Positions 6,728-7,213 of a stretch of 7,213 nucleotides of DNA are shown here, piece by piece. The DNA lies in NCBI GenBank assembly GCA_003644325.1, contig QNCA01000062.1:1-7213 (forward strand). Direction: 5' to 3'. The position numbers were made by a program, and so were the translations under genes. The notes under the pieces are model-generated. The model was given only the letters and a program-made list of their open reading frames with translations, did no database searches and had not been told where the DNA came from. How positions within the stretch are numbered: the first letter of the stretch is position 1; each line of letters starts with the position of its first letter. Source of the DNA: Planctomycetota bacterium (GTDB lineage: Bacteria > Planctomycetota > B129-G9).

Positions 6728-6896
6728 CTCAAGTTGACTGACTTTTTCTGGATGATGGTGGGTGCTTGATTATAATCTGCTGTTTCACAACACGTTACGG
6801 TGACTGTCACCAATCTACGATCCGTTCCGACAAGGTCGGAACGGCTCCGTAATTGGTGACAGTCACCTAGGTTAACAAAAACTCAGTCAACTTGAG
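6728..6896. mobile_element. MITE-like foldback element, about 169 bp, non-coding
   Basis: The left end (6727-6748) and the right end (6876-6897, read on the other strand) match at 20 of 22 bases, sharing the core ACTCAAGTTGACTGA. The element is bounded by TAAAAA on both sides and has no coding capacity for a transposase. Its interior has a left arm of about 50 bp, which includes the palindrome GATTATAATC (6769-6778), and then a large hairpin (6799-6867). The right arm is only about 8 bp, so the element is asymmetric. Inverted ends, an apparent target duplication and no gene fit a miniature inverted-repeat transposable element mobilised in trans. A REP/BIME-type palindrome handled by a RAYT transposase is an alternative. 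A related left end at 7150 shows that it belongs to a repeated family. Confidence 0.6.
6799..6867. repeat. 69-bp nested palindrome (long hairpin built of two GGTGAC-GTCACC palindromes)
   Basis: Two 33-bp arms (6799-6831 and 6835-6867) are inverted copies, identical at 28 of 33 positions and separated only by the loop AAG. Each arm begins with its own perfect palindrome, GGTGACTGTCACC at 6799-6811 and its complement at 6855-6867. The inner ten pairs next to the loop (6822-6831 with 6835-6844) are perfect. The DNA can therefore fold either as one long hairpin or as three short ones. This design is known from REP/BIME-type elements and from cruciform or single-strand protein targets; which applies here is inference. 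Confidence 0.85.
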
Positions 6897-6897
6897 T

Positions 6898-6927
6898 AAA
6901 AAGCGACACCTGCGCGACGCAGGCGTC
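6898..6927 (-). terminator. Intrinsic terminator of the upstream gene remnant
   Basis: On the minus strand, GACGCCTGCG and CGCAGGTGTC form a 10-pair stem (one G-U wobble in RNA) with a TCG loop, followed directly by GCTTTTTA. The stem lies at 6905-6927 and the T-run at 6898-6902. It begins 30 bp after the TGA at 6958, the right place to end a minus-strand gene arriving from beyond the window. The T-run is also the right-hand copy of the TAAAAA duplication. Confidence 0.75.
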
Positions 6928-6957
6928 AACAAGTGTGTACTCATGCCGGACGACAGG

Positions 6958-7143
6958 TCAAACTTTGTGAACGATTTCCATGTGGCCGACCACCTCTTTG
7001 CGCGCATTAAGCGCCTTTTGATTCGCCCACCTGTCCAGCGCCCGCACCTCGTCGTCGGTCAGGACATCCGGGGAACGCAGCAGGCCTACCGTGAACGCAG
7101 CAGGCGTACCGTGAACGCGGCCGGCGGCCCGTTCTGCCCGTCT
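6958..7143 (-). pseudogene. 3' remnant of an unrecognised gene, 5' end lost
   Basis: An open frame of 61 codons ends at the TGA at 6958-6960. Its last part reads DVLTDDEVRALDRWANQK, continues ALNARKEVVGHMEIVHKV, and has GC-rich third positions. I do not recognise the family. No ATG exists until near the C-terminus and an in-frame TAG sits at 7144-7146, directly beside the repeat end at 7150. A 20-bp tandem duplication (7073-7112) lies inside and, not being a multiple of three, shifts the frame; with one copy removed the frame would read AAFTVRLLRSPDVL, which looks more coding-like. The good terminator 30 bp downstream argues that this was the true end of a gene. It is most likely a decayed gene tail, truncated by the element at 7150. 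It could instead be a short spurious frame. Confidence 0.4.
7073..7124. repeat. 20-bp tandem repeat, two copies plus a degenerate third
   Basis: GAACGCAGCAGG begins a 20-bp unit at 7073-7092 that recurs at 7093-7112 with one substitution (position 14, C to G). A decayed partial third copy starts at 7113 with GAACGCGGCCGG. The unit length shifts the reading frame of the minus-strand gene remnant it lies in. Confidence 0.8.
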
Positions 7144-7149
7144 CTATCT

Positions 7150-7199
7150 ACTCAAGTTGACTGACTTTTTCCGGGCAATGCCGGATGTTTGCCTATAAG
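7150..7199. repeat. Second left end of the foldback element family
   Basis: Bases 7150-7171 are identical to the left terminal repeat at 6727-6748 (22 of 22). The next 28 bases align without gaps to 6749-6776 with 17 identities, mostly transition differences, ending in TATAAG versus TATAAT. This is therefore a diverged relative whose remainder runs towards or past the window end. No matching right end is visible, so its length is unknown. From 7200 to 7213 I see nothing further. Confidence 0.7.
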
Positions 7200-7213
7200 T
7201 TTCCATTTTGCCA

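Larger units (their letters stand above)
6722..6902. repeat. Target-site duplication TAAAAA flanking the foldback element
   Basis: TAAAAA stands immediately left (6722-6727) and right (6897-6902) of the element whose ends are CTCAAG and CTTGAG. Because the duplication is A-rich and short, chance is not excluded. Removing one copy plus the element rejoins sequence that makes a continuous terminator tail on the minus strand. Confidence 0.5.

Noticed and set aside
6734..6776. Promoter made of TTGACT (6734) and TATAAT (6771)
   Set aside because: The spacing is 31 bp, far outside the 16-18 bp required. The same spacing in the 7150 copy reflects shared ancestry of the repeat.
6799..6876. Integron attC site
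   Set aside because: The long imperfect palindrome with GTTAAC beside it is suggestive, but the required core (GTTRRRY) and inverse core (RYYYAAC) are not properly placed and no integrase or cassette is visible.
7073..7124. CRISPR-like repeats
   Set aside because: The 20-bp units are directly adjacent with no spacers, and no cas gene is present.
6892..7164. Plus-strand open frame from TTG, ending in STQVD-stop
   Set aside because: Both its start and its stop lie in the element terminal repeats, it runs antisense to the gene remnant and terminator, and it shows no motif.

Overview
This GC-leaning bacterial window reads almost entirely on the minus strand. It probably comes from a Gram-negative-type lineage with large, little-characterised accessory sequence. 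The sequence alone does not fix the taxon: the proteins are broadly conserved families and there is no rRNA or tRNA. Shine-Dalgarno sites are clear before some genes and weak or absent before others.

Reading in the direction of transcription (high to low coordinates): (1) 7213-6662 is a gene-poor stretch packed with repeats. It holds the 3' remnant of an unrecognised minus-strand gene (stop at 6958) followed by a good intrinsic terminator (6898-6927). It also holds a MITE-like foldback element (6728-6896) with near-identical terminal inverted repeats, an apparent 6-bp target duplication TAAAAA, and a 69-bp double-palindrome hairpin at its core. A second, diverged left end of the same family starts at 7150. 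(2) 6661-2902 encodes two half-size ABC exporters (606 and 634 aa), which look like the two halves of one heterodimeric exporter: the first has a degenerate Walker B (Asp for catalytic Glu) and a canonical LSGGQ, the second a catalytic Glu and a variant LSVGE signature. (3) 2911-1967 is ornithine carbamoyltransferase (argF), overlapping the second exporter gene by 10 bp and so probably co-transcribed and translationally coupled to it. (4) A hairpin spans the argF stop codon, followed by a strong sigma70-type promoter (TTGACA-N17-TACTCT). (5) 1857-604 is a secreted TPR-repeat protein. (6) From 561 to the window edge is the N-terminal half of a membrane sensor that ends in the first residues of a HAMP domain.

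The layout suggests two transcription units: exporter-exporter-argF, and TPR protein-sensor. The second has its own promoter, so the TPR protein and sensor may share a function at the cell envelope, separate from arginine synthesis. The exporter genes are ordinary in themselves. The most unusual sequence is the upstream repeat region, where a mobile foldback element appears to have inserted into the T-tract of the neighbouring gene's terminator. No convincing new defence or metabolic system is visible.
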